Positions 13,628-21,896 of a stretch of DNA of 64,000 nucleotides are shown one piece after another. The stretch is taken from positions 434,001 to 498,000 of the forward strand of contig NZ_SRRO01000001.1 in assembly GCF_004785795.1 (NCBI RefSeq). The letters are read 5' to 3'. The translations under genes were made by a program, and so were the position numbers. Source of the stretch: Nocardioides eburneiflavus (lineage in GTDB: Bacteria > Actinomycetota > Actinomycetes > Propionibacteriales > Nocardioidaceae). Numbering within the stretch: position 1 is the first letter of the stretch; each line of letters begins with the position of its first letter. A model generated the notes under the pieces. The model did not search any database. It was given only the letters and a program-made list of their open reading frames with translations, and was not told the DNA's origin.

Positions 13628-14334
13628 GTGACCGCGACGTGCAGGACCGGATCGTGCTCCAGGCGTTCGACGAGCTGCGCCAGTCCCCGACCTTCTCCCC
13701 GGACCCCGTCCCCTCGGTGCGCCGGTCGGTGTCGACGCGGCGACGTACGCGTCGGCTCGCCGCGGGTGCCACCGTCCTCGCGGCCGCGAGCGCCGCCTTC
13801 GCCGTTGCGGGGCCGTTCGCGCTCCGAGGGGACGTCCCGGTCCCCGTTGCGACCCAGCCGCCGAGCCCCGCGTCACCCGTCGACACCTCGGTGGAGCTGT
13901 CGCACCCCGGCGCGCCGAGCGCGCTCATCAGCGACGTCTCGGCAACCTGTGAGTCGTCGAAGTCCCAAGGCCGCGCCATCGCGCTCCTCGTCGTCCAGTC
14001 GCACGGTGCCGACGATGCGGTCCTGCGCCTCCAGGGCGACGCGACCGGGCTGGTCGGTGGAACCCGGCTGGCGCTCCCGCTGGACGACACGGGTTCGTCG
14101 GCCGGGGAGCCGCCTGCCCTGTTCGAGCTCTTCGCCGCACTCCCCCGAGCCACGGCCGGCCCCGTCGAGGCGAGCAGCACGAGCCCGGCGTCACGAGGAA
14201 CGGTCGAGGTGGTCACGGCCTCATGCGTCGTCGGCGAACCGGTGGAGCTCAAGTTCGACGTGTGGCTCGGAGCGGAGTCGGGCGGCGAGCGGATCCATGT
14301 CGAAGGTCGTGCAGTCGGATCGGTGACGCAGTAG
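13624..14334 (+). CDS. Membrane protein coupled to the sigma factor (candidate anti-sigma)
   Basis: The 236-residue product has about 45 cytoplasmic residues with a charged helix (DVQDRIVLQAFDELRQSP), one membrane helix (LAAGATVLAAASAAFAVAG), and an outer domain of about 170 residues with two cysteines near 105 and 200. Single-pass topology and coupling to the sigma gene (GTGA overlap) are typical of anti-sigma factors, but the zinc motif H-x3-C-x2-C is absent. The role as sigma regulator is inference. Confidence 0.75.
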   Translation: MSDRDVQDRIVLQAFDELRQSPTFSPDPVPSVRRSVSTRRRTRRLAAGATVLAAASAAFAVAGPFALRGDVPVPVATQPPSPASPVDTSVELSHPGAPSALISDVSATCESSKSQGRAIALLVVQSHGADDAVLRLQGDATGLVGGTRLALPLDDTGSSAGEPPALFELFAALPRATAGPVEASSTSPASRGTVEVVTASCVVGEPVELKFDVWLGAESGGERIHVEGRAVGSVTQ

Positions 14335-14370
14335 CAGGGACCCCCTCTCGACGTGTCGCGCGGCGAGTCC

Positions 14371-14399
14371 TTGACTTTCTCGAGAAAGAACAAGATGCT
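14371..14399 (+). promoter_or_regulatory. Possible promoter with an overlapping palindrome
   Basis: In the 229-bp gap before the secreted-protein gene, TTGACT (14371-14376) and GATGCT (14394-14399) are 17 bp apart, a plausible -35/-10 pair. The palindrome CTTTCTCGAGAAAG (14375-14388) sits inside the spacer, where a bound repressor would block polymerase. Nothing else is recognisable in 14400-14560. Confidence 0.35.
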
Positions 14400-14563
14400 C
14401 CGATCGCTGCTTCGACCCAGGGTCGGGGAGGCACTTGTTGCGCAAACCCCACGGGGGGGTCTCGGGTTCCGACGCGACTCTCAATTCTTCATCTCGGGCT
14501 TGTTCGACCGCGCCTTGATCCGGGTCGATGCCGCATTCAACGAAACGGCAGGGGAGACCCTGC

Positions 14564-15571
14564 GTGACCGAAGAAGGTGGCTACTTGAAGCAAGTACGGA
14601 GAGTGACGGGCAGTGCGCTGCTCATCGCCAGCCTGCTCACCGCAGGCGCCATGATCCCGGCCGACGCGGCTGGGAACGGCAAACCAGAGATCACCTCTGC
14701 CGACGCCTCTGAGATCCAGCAGGCGGCACGCCAGCAGAAGTCGAAGAAGGCCAAGGACGTCGAGGACGCATTCATCCTCGAGCAGTCTCGCCAGGGCAAC
14801 GCCGTGGATGCGGCAAGCCTCAGCACGGCCGAGGTGGACGGTGCCGTGGTGGTGTGGGAGGACGGCGTCGACGTGACGGCTCTCCAGACCGCCACCACGG
14901 AGGCGGAGTCCGGACCGACGGTCGAGATGGCCGTGGAATCGGCTCCCGCAGACCTCGCACCCGCGTCGAAGGTGTCGGGCAACGGCCTGGGTGTCGAGGC
15001 CATGACCGGCCGTAGCGGCGGCTCGTGGAACGGCGGCTACTGCACGACCACCGTCGTGTCGTCGCAGACCCTGACGCAGTGCTTCGAGCGTCTGGAGATC
15101 GTCAACGACGGCACCTCCACCCGTCAGACGTACTTCTACAACCGGTGGGCGACCGCCACCGGCCAAGCGGTCGACTGGAGCACCGACTGGAAGCCTCGCA
15201 AGATCGACATCCAGTCCCGTCCCTGGGCCGGCAAGCGCGGGGACTTTGCCACCCTGCTCAACTACTGGCCGAAGTCCGGCCAGAACACCTGCTCCACCAA
15301 CTCCTTCAGCGTCGGCGTGGGCAACTTCAGCGCGACCGTCCCTGTGTGGAACTGCGAGGGCATCACACCCGAGCCGAACGCGACCAACATCAAGATGGGG
15401 GTCATCTGGTCGGGCGGCGCCGTGTTCGACCAGCGCTCAGAAGGCGCGGACTTCGCCATGGCGATGACGACCTTCAACAAGCCGGCACCGATGGGCGACT
15501 ACGGCTACGCCAAGTTCTGCAAGAACACGGATGCCAACTGCGAGGGCGTCCTCCGCAAGGATGGCTGGTGA
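14564..15571 (+). CDS. Secreted protein of unknown function
   Basis: About 335 residues. A Sec signal peptide (KQVRRVTG, then ALLIASLLTAGAMIP, cleavage after A-D-A-A) is followed by a Lys/Gln-rich helical stretch, then an aromatic, Cys-containing domain of about 200 residues (GGYCTTTVV, TQCFERLEI, NTCSTNSF, VWNCEGI, KFCKNTDANC), giving several likely disulfides. I recognise no family. GTG at 14564 has GGGGAG upstream; a TTG at 14585 with AAGGTGG upstream is equally possible and gives the same mature protein. It follows the sigma factor pair and precedes a lipoprotein, all on one strand. Confidence 0.75.
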   Translation: MTEEGGYLKQVRRVTGSALLIASLLTAGAMIPADAAGNGKPEITSADASEIQQAARQQKSKKAKDVEDAFILEQSRQGNAVDAASLSTAEVDGAVVVWEDGVDVTALQTATTEAESGPTVEMAVESAPADLAPASKVSGNGLGVEAMTGRSGGSWNGGYCTTTVVSSQTLTQCFERLEIVNDGTSTRQTYFYNRWATATGQAVDWSTDWKPRKIDIQSRPWAGKRGDFATLLNYWPKSGQNTCSTNSFSVGVGNFSATVPVWNCEGITPEPNATNIKMGVIWSGGAVFDQRSEGADFAMAMTTFNKPAPMGDYGYAKFCKNTDANCEGVLRKDGW

Positions 15572-15577
15572 CCTGAC

Positions 15578-16840
15578 GTGATGTCCCGGTGGCGACGAAC
15601 CATCGTCAGGACGGCTCTCGTCACCGTCGTCACGACGGGAGGCGTCGCGTGCACGGCCGACAAGGCCGAGCGCGCGGCGCCTCCCTCCCCGGCGGAGGAG
15701 TCGACGACGGACGCGTGCGCGGGTGTGCGCGCCCAGGCCGCGTGCCGCTCGATCACCCTGTCCGACGGACGCGTGGTGCGCTACGCCGTCGTGCGGCCGA
15801 GCACGACGGCTGAGGGCGACCTCACCCAGGGCACCGTCATGGACCTCGGCGGCCCCGGGGTCGCACTCTTCGGCGCCGACTGGCCCGGGGAGGCGCTCCA
15901 GGCCGTCACCGACCGCCTCGGCACACCGGTCGTCATCCTGGACGAGCCGTGGACGCGGACCCCGTACCCAGCGGGCTGCCGCCAGGCAGCGAGGGCCTGG
16001 TACGAGACGCTCCACTCCGGCTCGTCGAGCTCGGGCGCCGAACTGGCAGACGCGTGCGACCTGGGGAAGGGCTTGTGGGGGTGGACCCCTGCGGCCTACG
16101 ACGAGGCGATGCAGGCCGCGCTGGAGGAGGAGGGTCTGACCTTCGAGCGGTTCGTCGGTGCGTCGTTCGCGGGAGTCCGGCTCGGCTACCTCAGCCGCCA
16201 GCCCGACGAGGTCGTCCTCGTCAGCCCGTACCCGTCGGAACAGTCCGCGACCGAGTACCTCACGACGCGCCTCGAGGCCGTGCAGGCGTTCTGCTCCGCC
16301 GCACCCGCCGGCGAGACCTGCCGAGGACAGGTGCCCACCGGCGAGGCGGCCAAGCGGTCGATCGAGGTGACACCGTTCGACGTCGGCGCGGCCTGGCTGG
16401 GCACCAACTACCAGCGTCGGCCCGTCGCCTTCAAGAAGATGATGGCCGACGAACCCACCGCCGAGGTGCTCGGCGCATTGTCCGACGCCGTCACCGGCCG
16501 TTTCGGCGTCACCGACGTCTCACCGGCCACGTTCGCGTACTTCGACGAGGCCTGCGCCTCCTTCGCGCCGTGGGAACCCGAGGTGACGAGCCGGCTCGCG
16601 GCAGCGACCTTCCTGCAGCAGTGGCACGCGGTCTGCGCGCAGGTGGACCCCGCGCCCGGGCCCACGAGCACCGCCGCGCCGGCCGCCGACCAGGTGTGCG
16701 TGGTCTCCTACCGTGGGGACGCGGTCGTTCCCTCCGGCCGGAGCCAAAAGTCCTGGCAGGGTCGGGCAGACCAACGACGCGTCCTCCCCGGCGTCAACCA
16801 CGGCGTGATCGACACAGGCGCCCTGGACGCGTGCACCTGA
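15578..16840 (+). CDS. Lipoprotein with an alpha/beta-hydrolase-like fold
   Basis: 420 residues with a lipobox G-V-A-C (lipidated C25). The layout follows secreted tripeptidyl aminopeptidases of actinomycetes: an oxyanion-loop GGPG (91-94), a nucleophile-elbow-like GASFAG (S196) and a C-terminal histidine (PGVNHGV, H408). The elbow is odd: the family has G-x-S-Y-G, here G-A-S-F-A. Whether it is catalytic is therefore unclear. It starts 6 bp after the secreted protein gene, so the two are probably one transcript. Compare the canonical paralogue at 18401-19957. Confidence 0.75.
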   Translation: MMSRWRRTIVRTALVTVVTTGGVACTADKAERAAPPSPAEESTTDACAGVRAQAACRSITLSDGRVVRYAVVRPSTTAEGDLTQGTVMDLGGPGVALFGADWPGEALQAVTDRLGTPVVILDEPWTRTPYPAGCRQAARAWYETLHSGSSSSGAELADACDLGKGLWGWTPAAYDEAMQAALEEEGLTFERFVGASFAGVRLGYLSRQPDEVVLVSPYPSEQSATEYLTTRLEAVQAFCSAAPAGETCRGQVPTGEAAKRSIEVTPFDVGAAWLGTNYQRRPVAFKKMMADEPTAEVLGALSDAVTGRFGVTDVSPATFAYFDEACASFAPWEPEVTSRLAAATFLQQWHAVCAQVDPAPGPTSTAAPAADQVCVVSYRGDAVVPSGRSQKSWQGRADQRRVLPGVNHGVIDTGALDACT

Positions 16841-16896
16841 GCATCACCACCGTGCCTCGTCGGGCGTCTGGGTGGCGCGTGCCGGTCGGAACAGGA

Positions 16897-16930
16897 GACT
16901 CCCCCGGGGTCTCGGGTCCCCGGGGGAGTC
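16897..16930. terminator. Strong bidirectional terminator between lipoprotein gene and tRNA-Thr
   Basis: GACTCCCCCGGGG and CCCCGGGGGAGTC form a perfect 13-bp stem over an 8-nt loop. It begins 2 bp after the 3' end of the minus-strand tRNA gene and lies about 57 bp after the plus-strand lipoprotein stop, so it can serve both. Confidence 0.85.
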
Positions 16931-16932
16931 AG

Positions 16933-17005
16933 AGCCGCCTGTCGGAATCGAACCGACGACCTAGTCATTACGAGTGACTCGCTCTACCGACTGAGCTAAG
17001 GCGGC
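16933..17005 (-). tRNA. tRNA-Thr (anticodon CGU)
   Basis: The 73-nt gene reads GCCGCCT at the 5' end and AGGCGGC at the 3' end (perfect 7-bp acceptor stem), D-loop TAGCTCAGTCGGTAGAGC, anticodon loop CTCGTAA giving CGU, and T-loop GGTTCGATTCC. CCA is not encoded. The discriminator base is U. It decodes ACG, a frequent threonine codon in such GC-rich genomes. Confidence 0.96.
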
Positions 17006-17133
17006 GTGGCCTGCCGAGCACGCTCGGTGGACCGCGGGCGAGTATACGGAGCGCCTCGGCCCGGACCGAAATCACGGGTGTCCCGGGACGCGCTACGTTC
17101 GGGGGCGACCCCATCGCACACCCAGGAGGCACC

Positions 17134-17574
17134 ATGCCCACTCGCACAGCACGCACCGCATGGAACGGCGGGATCCAGGACGGGTCCGGCCAGGTCGAGC
17201 TCTCCAGCTCGGGCGTCGGCACGTTCGAGGTGAGCTTTCCCAAGCGCGCCGCCGAGGACGCGGACGGGACCACCAGCCCCGAGGAGCTCGTCGCGGCGGC
17301 GCACTCCTCCTGCTACGCGATGTCGCTGTCGGGCATCCTCGGCCGAGCCGGCACGCCGCCGCAGTCGCTGGAGATCCGCGCGGACGTCTCGGTGGGCCAG
17401 GACCCCGCCGGCGGGCTGAAGCTCACCGGCATCGCGCTCACGGTACGGGCCGAGGTCGAGGGCATCGACGAGGCCGCGTTCCAGGAGGCCGCCCAGCAGG
17501 CCAAGGTCGGGTGCCCGATCAGCAAGGCGCTCGCTGCCGTCGACATCACGCTCGACGCGGCGCTGGAGGCCTGA
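17134..17574 (+). CDS. OsmC-family peroxiredoxin
   Basis: 146 residues with the two redox cysteines of the OsmC/Ohr fold, HSSCYAM (C60) and KVGCPIS (C127). The family reduces organic hydroperoxides using lipoyl or similar dithiols. The N-terminal ARTAWNGGIQDGSGQVELSS and the P-E-E-L-V-A-A-A-H box are typical of the OsmC rather than the Ohr branch. A CAGGAGG site precedes the ATG; TACGTT at 17093-17098 may be its -10. Confidence 0.94.
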   Translation: MPTRTARTAWNGGIQDGSGQVELSSSGVGTFEVSFPKRAAEDADGTTSPEELVAAAHSSCYAMSLSGILGRAGTPPQSLEIRADVSVGQDPAGGLKLTGIALTVRAEVEGIDEAAFQEAAQQAKVGCPISKALAAVDITLDAALEA

Positions 17575-17624
17575 GCCCCCGAAGGCCGGGCTGACGAGCC
17601 GACGACCTCGGTACCATCCGAGGC

Positions 17625-18371
17625 ATGAAGCTCTCGGCGCGCAAGGCTCTCACCAAGGCCCAGACGCAGCTCCTGCTCCACCGCCGCTGGGCCTAACTGC
17701 GCTACCTGCACCTCCGAGCGGGCCTCGTCGAGGCCAACCGGGACCAGAGCATCGAGACGGTGCTCGCAGTCGGATGTGGGCGCGGCGTGGCCGAGACAGC
17801 GCTCGCCATCGACTTCCCGCACCTGCACTTCCACCTCACCGACGTCGCCTCGGACCGCACTCCGAACTACCAGATGGCGCAACGCATGGTGACCGAGTGG
17901 GAGGTCCCCAACGTCACCTTCGGCGTCATGGACATCTTCGCGCCCGCCGACAGGCGATACGACCTGGTCACCACGATCGAGGTGCTCGAGCACCTCGAGG
18001 ACGACGACACCGCCGCGAAGGCACTGGAGGGCCTCGCCAACCGGGCCGTGTTCACCCTCGTGCCCTTCGCCGACGCGGCCGCCAACGCCGACGAGAACAG
18101 GTTGCGCCGCGTCTGGGAGAACAACGAGCACTTCCGAGTGGGGTACGACGAGGCGCGGTTGCGCGAGCTCTTCCACGGCGTCGCCACCGTCCGGGGCACC
18201 TACTGGGCAGACGCCGGCCTGGGACTTCGGCTCTACCTGCAGGACGCGAGCGTGGAGGAGATCCGCGAACGTGCCGCGGAGCTCGTGCGTCAGGCCCGCG
18301 AGGACGTCAGGTCGACCATCCCCACCAAGGTCTCCCAAGCCGCCGGCATCTGGTCCCTGTCGTATCCCTGA
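17625..18371 (+). pseudogene. SAM-dependent methyltransferase interrupted by a stop codon
   Basis: From an ATG at 17625, itself 7 nt after a TACCAT hexamer, the frame reads MKLSARKALTKAQTQ and hits TAA at codon 24 (17694-17696), then continues open in the same frame to 18371. The rest is a class I methyltransferase: VLAVGCGRG (motif I, with Ala for the usual Asp), LVTTIEVLEHLEDDD (motif IV) and DEARLRELFHGV. A GTG at 17760 could restart translation and give 203 residues, but that would cut off the helix before motif I. I read it as a recent nonsense mutation or a sequence error. Confidence 0.75.
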
Positions 18372-18400
18372 GGCAGCGCCTTGCGCGCGGAGGCCGGGGC

Positions 18401-19957
18401 TCAGCAGGCGGTGCCGTCGGCGGGCACGTCACCGTCGAGGAGGTAGTCCTCGACGATCGAGTCGACGCACTCGTTGCCGGCGTTGTAGGCCGTGTGGCCG
18501 TCGCCGTCGCGCTCGACGAGCACCCCGGAGTCGAGCTGCGCCGACAGGGCTCGGGCCCACTTCAGCGGAGTGGCAGGGTCGCGGCTGGTGCCGAGGACCA
18601 GGATCGGCGCGGCGCCCTCGGCGCGGATGTCGAGCGGCTCCTCGCTGGAGGTCACGCCGATGCCGCGGCAGCCGGCCATGCCCCAGGCGAAGATCCGGCC
18701 GAAGGTCGGCGAGGCCTCCTCGAACTCGGCGAAGAGCGACGGCACCCGGCCGAACGACACCGAGGTCGGGTCGTCCAGGCAGTTGATGGAGTAGTTGGCC
18801 TCGATCGAGTTGTCGGCGTAGGAGCCGTCGGGGTTGCGCGAGGCGTACGCGTCGGCGAGGTCCATCAGCGCCGAGCCCTTGCCCTCGAGCGCCGAGGCCA
18901 GCGCCAGGCTGAGCAGGGACCAGTAGTCGCGGTTGTAGAGCGGGGTGATGATCCCGTAGAACGCGTTGCCGACCGTCAGGTCGCGGTCGCCGGCGGGCAG
19001 CGGCTCGTCCTCGATGTCGGCGAGCAGGCCGTCGATCGTGGCGAGGCCCTCGTCGACGGTGTCGCCGAGGAAGCAGTTGTCGGTGGAGTCGAGGCAGTTC
19101 TGCACGTAGGCCCGGAGTGCGGTCTCGAAGCCGGCGGCCTGCTCCAGCGCGAGCGACTGCGGGTCGAGTCCGACGTCGACGGCGCCGTCGAGGACGAAGC
19201 GGCCGACCTTGTCGGGGAACAGCTCGGCGTAGGTCGCGCCGAGCTTGGTGCCGTAGGAGGCGCCGAAGTAGCTCAGCTGCTCCTCCCCCAGCGCCGAGCG
19301 CAGCACGTCCATGTCGCGCGCGGCCTCGGCGGTCGTCACGTGCCCGACGACCGGCCCGGAGCCGGCGACGCACTTCTCGCCGAACGACAGCACGGACGCG
19401 CGGTAGGCCGCCTGCTCCTCGGCCGTGTCGGGAGTCGGGTCCCCGCCGAGGTAGGCGTCGAGCTCGGCGTCGCTGAGGCAGTCGACCGGCGCCGACCGCC
19501 CGACGCCGCGCGGGTCGAAGCCGACGATGTCGAAGCCGTCGAGCAGCGGCTCGCGGAACACCTGGCTGCCGGCAGCGGCGTACGTGGTGCCGCGCGCGCC
19601 GGGACCGCCGGGGTTGACCACGAGGGAGCCGACGCGGGCGCCGCGCGCGGGGATCCGCAGCAGCGCCAGCTCGATGCTCTCGCCCGCGGGCTCCGCGTAG
19701 TCGACCGGCACGGTGAGGAAGCCACAGTCCTGGTCGCCGTCGGCCTCGCAGGGCTGCCAGTCGATGCGCTGGGAGTAGAGGTCGGCGAGGGCGGGGTCGG
19801 GCGCCTCGGTGACCGTCGCCGGCGGCGGGGTGGTCGGCGACGGCGTCGGACGGGCGGGCGGCTCGTCGGGCGTGGCGCCCCGGATCGCGAGACCGACCGC
19901 GACGAACGTGGTGAGCGCCAGCGCCAGCACGGCGAGCACCGCGACGACCCGGCGCAT
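18401..19957 (-). CDS. Secreted tripeptidyl aminopeptidase-like alpha/beta hydrolase
   Basis: A 518-residue exported protein: N-terminal membrane/signal helix (VVAVLAVLALALTTFVAVGL), a Pro/Thr linker, then the TAP-type hydrolase with VNPGGPG (oxyanion loop, 115-120), GASYGTK (nucleophile S234), a helical lid rich in cysteines, and the C-terminal LVLGTSRDPATPLKWA (Asp) and GDGHTAYN (His). Such enzymes remove tripeptides from secreted precursors or hydrolyse esters. The ATG overlaps the holB stop (TGATG), so it is the last gene of the tmk-holB transcript. Confidence 0.92.
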   Translation of the reverse strand: MRRVVAVLAVLALALTTFVAVGLAIRGATPDEPPARPTPSPTTPPPATVTEAPDPALADLYSQRIDWQPCEADGDQDCGFLTVPVDYAEPAGESIELALLRIPARGARVGSLVVNPGGPGARGTTYAAAGSQVFREPLLDGFDIVGFDPRGVGRSAPVDCLSDAELDAYLGGDPTPDTAEEQAAYRASVLSFGEKCVAGSGPVVGHVTTAEAARDMDVLRSALGEEQLSYFGASYGTKLGATYAELFPDKVGRFVLDGAVDVGLDPQSLALEQAAGFETALRAYVQNCLDSTDNCFLGDTVDEGLATIDGLLADIEDEPLPAGDRDLTVGNAFYGIITPLYNRDYWSLLSLALASALEGKGSALMDLADAYASRNPDGSYADNSIEANYSINCLDDPTSVSFGRVPSLFAEFEEASPTFGRIFAWGMAGCRGIGVTSSEEPLDIRAEGAAPILVLGTSRDPATPLKWARALSAQLDSGVLVERDGDGHTAYNAGNECVDSIVEDYLLDGDVPADGTAC

Positions 19958-21141
19958 CAGCGACCCCCGGGCAGCCGCAGGGCGACCGTCATGGACTCGA
20001 GGGCCAGCTGTGGGGGCACGTTGAACTCCAGCATCTGCTCGCGGGCGGTGAAGATCGCGTCGATCATCTGCAACAGCTGCTCGGGCGACGCGGCTCGGGC
20101 AACGAGGGCGACGTCGCCGCGCAGCTCCTCGTTGACCAGCATGCCCGGGGCCCCGACGGACAGCGCGATGGCGTCGCGGTAGACCGAGACGAGGTCCATC
20201 AGGGCACGGTCGATCACGTCGAGCACCCGTCGCTTGGCCTTCTGCTTCTGCAGCTTCTCCAGGCCGCTCAGGGCGGCACGGTAGGACCGGCTCGTGGTGT
20301 CCTTGCGCTCGCTGCCGAAGATCGCCTGGAGCTCCTCGAGCTCGCGCCTCTCCGCCGTGGCGGTGATCGCCTCGGTCTCCTCCTTGGCAAGCTCGGCGAG
20401 GTTGGTCGCGGCGGTCATGCACGAGCCCAGCGACGTCAGGCGGGCCGGGATGCTGATCACCTCGCGACGGCGCGTACGCGTCTCCTCGTCGAGCGCCAGC
20501 GCGCGGGCTCGGCCGATGTGGCCCTGGCTGGCGCGGGCGGCGAAGCCGGCCATCGTCTCGGAGATGCCGTCGTTGCGGTGGAGGAAGGCGGCCACGTCGT
20601 CGGTGCCGGGCGTCGAGAGGGTGAGGGTGCGGCAGCGGGAGCGGATGGTCGGCAGCACGTCCTGGACCGTCGGCGCGCACAGCAGCCAGACCGTCTTGGG
20701 GGTCGGCTCCTCGATCGCCTTGAGCAGCGCGTTGCCGGTGCGAGGGTTCTCCGGGGTGCCGAGGCGGTCGGCGTCCTCGATGACGACGATCTGCCAACGC
20801 CCGATCGCGGGGAACTTCGCCGCCGACTGGACGAGGTCGCGCATGTCGTCGACGTAGAGGACGGAGGTCTCGGACTTCACCCAGGTGATGTCGGGGTGGG
20901 AGCCGCTGATGCCGAGCCGGCAGGCCTCGCACGCGCCGCAGCCCGTCCGCTGCTCGCACTGGAGCGCGGCCGCGAAGGCGCGGGCGACGTTGGACCGGCC
21001 CGAGCCGGGCGGGCCCGTGAACAGCCAGGCGTGGGTCATGCCGTGGCCGCCTGCGGCCTGCTGGAGGACCTCGATGGTGGGCCGCTGGCCGACGAGGTCG
21101 GACCAGACGGAGCGGGTCGGCTGCGTGGTCGGCGTGGTCAT
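19957..21141 (-). CDS. holB: DNA polymerase III subunit delta'
   Basis: 394 residues, clamp-loader subunit. The AAA+ P-loop is GPPGSGRS, with Arg for the usual Lys, consistent with delta' not hydrolysing ATP. The zinc ribbon follows as C-EQRTG-C-GA-C-EA-C. VVIEDADRL and NALLKAIEEPTPKTVWLL with the sensor IRSRCRT complete the fold. The ATG at 21141 overlaps the tmk stop, giving the common actinobacterial order tmk-holB. Confidence 0.95.
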   Translation of the reverse strand: MTTPTTQPTRSVWSDLVGQRPTIEVLQQAAGGHGMTHAWLFTGPPGSGRSNVARAFAAALQCEQRTGCGACEACRLGISGSHPDITWVKSETSVLYVDDMRDLVQSAAKFPAIGRWQIVVIEDADRLGTPENPRTGNALLKAIEEPTPKTVWLLCAPTVQDVLPTIRSRCRTLTLSTPGTDDVAAFLHRNDGISETMAGFAARASQGHIGRARALALDEETRTRRREVISIPARLTSLGSCMTAATNLAELAKEETEAITATAERRELEELQAIFGSERKDTTSRSYRAALSGLEKLQKQKAKRRVLDVIDRALMDLVSVYRDAIALSVGAPGMLVNEELRGDVALVARAASPEQLLQMIDAIFTAREQMLEFNVPPQLALESMTVALRLPGGR

Positions 21142-21776
21142 CGGCGCTCCAGCATCGGCTCGATCCGCTCGCGGATCGCCGCGGCGATGTCGTCGATCGC
21201 CGCCCGCGCGTCGAGGACGACGTAGTGGTCGGGGTCGGCGGCGGCGAGGTCGAGGAACCCCTGCCGCACCCGCTGGTGGAACTCCAGCGACTGGCCCTCG
21301 ATGCGGTCGCGCTCGTCGAAGCGGCCGAGCCCCGCCTCCGGCTCGAGGTCGAGGACGACCGTGAGGTGCGGACGCAGGTCGCCAGTGGCCCACCGCGCGA
21401 CGGCCTCGACCTCGGCGACGTCGAGGGTGCGGCCGGCGCCCTGGTAGGCCAGGGTCGAGTCGACGTAGCGGTCGGTGATCACGACCTCGCCGCGCGCCAG
21501 CGCCGGCACCACGACGTGGTCGACGTGCTCGGCCTTGTCGGCGGCGTAGAGCAGCGCCTCGGTGCGGTCGGACAGCTCGCCGGTGGCCGGGTCGAGGACG
21601 ATGCGGCGCAGCTCCTTGCCGACCGGGGTGTCGCCGGGCTCGAAGGTGAGCAGCACGGTCTCGCCGCGCTCGACGAGCCAGTCGTGCAGCAGGCGCGACT
21701 GGGTGGACTTGCCGGCCCCCTCGCCGCCCTCGAAGCACACGAAGAGCCCGGTCTCCGAGTACGCACCTGGGTTCAC
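21138..21776 (-). CDS. tmk: Thymidylate kinase
   Basis: 212 residues; phosphorylates dTMP to dTDP. P-loop GGEGAGKST, DRYVDSTLAYQG (dTMP site) and the LID region RFDERDRIEGQ are visible. GTG at 21776 was preferred over GTG at 21785 because TAGGGT (21784-21789) lies exactly 7 nt before it, the leaderless pattern common in this window; the upstream GTG would lie inside that hexamer. Confidence 0.94.
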   Translation of the reverse strand: MNPGAYSETGLFVCFEGGEGAGKSTQSRLLHDWLVERGETVLLTFEPGDTPVGKELRRIVLDPATGELSDRTEALLYAADKAEHVDHVVVPALARGEVVITDRYVDSTLAYQGAGRTLDVAEVEAVARWATGDLRPHLTVVLDLEPEAGLGRFDERDRIEGQSLEFHQRVRQGFLDLAAADPDHYVVLDARAAIDDIAAAIRERIEPMLERR

Positions 21777-21896
21777 GTCGCACACCCTACGGGCGGGCGC
21801 CCACAGTGGGCGCTGTCCGTACGACGGTCAGCCGCCGTGGGCCTCGCGCCAGCCCGCGAACAGGCTGCGCTCGCACCTCAACCACCCAGAGCTGGA

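Noticed and set aside
14436..14470. CCCCACGGGG hairpin before the secreted-protein gene as a terminator or riboswitch
   Set aside because: The stem is only 4 bp and the surrounding sequence has no conserved aptamer features I know.
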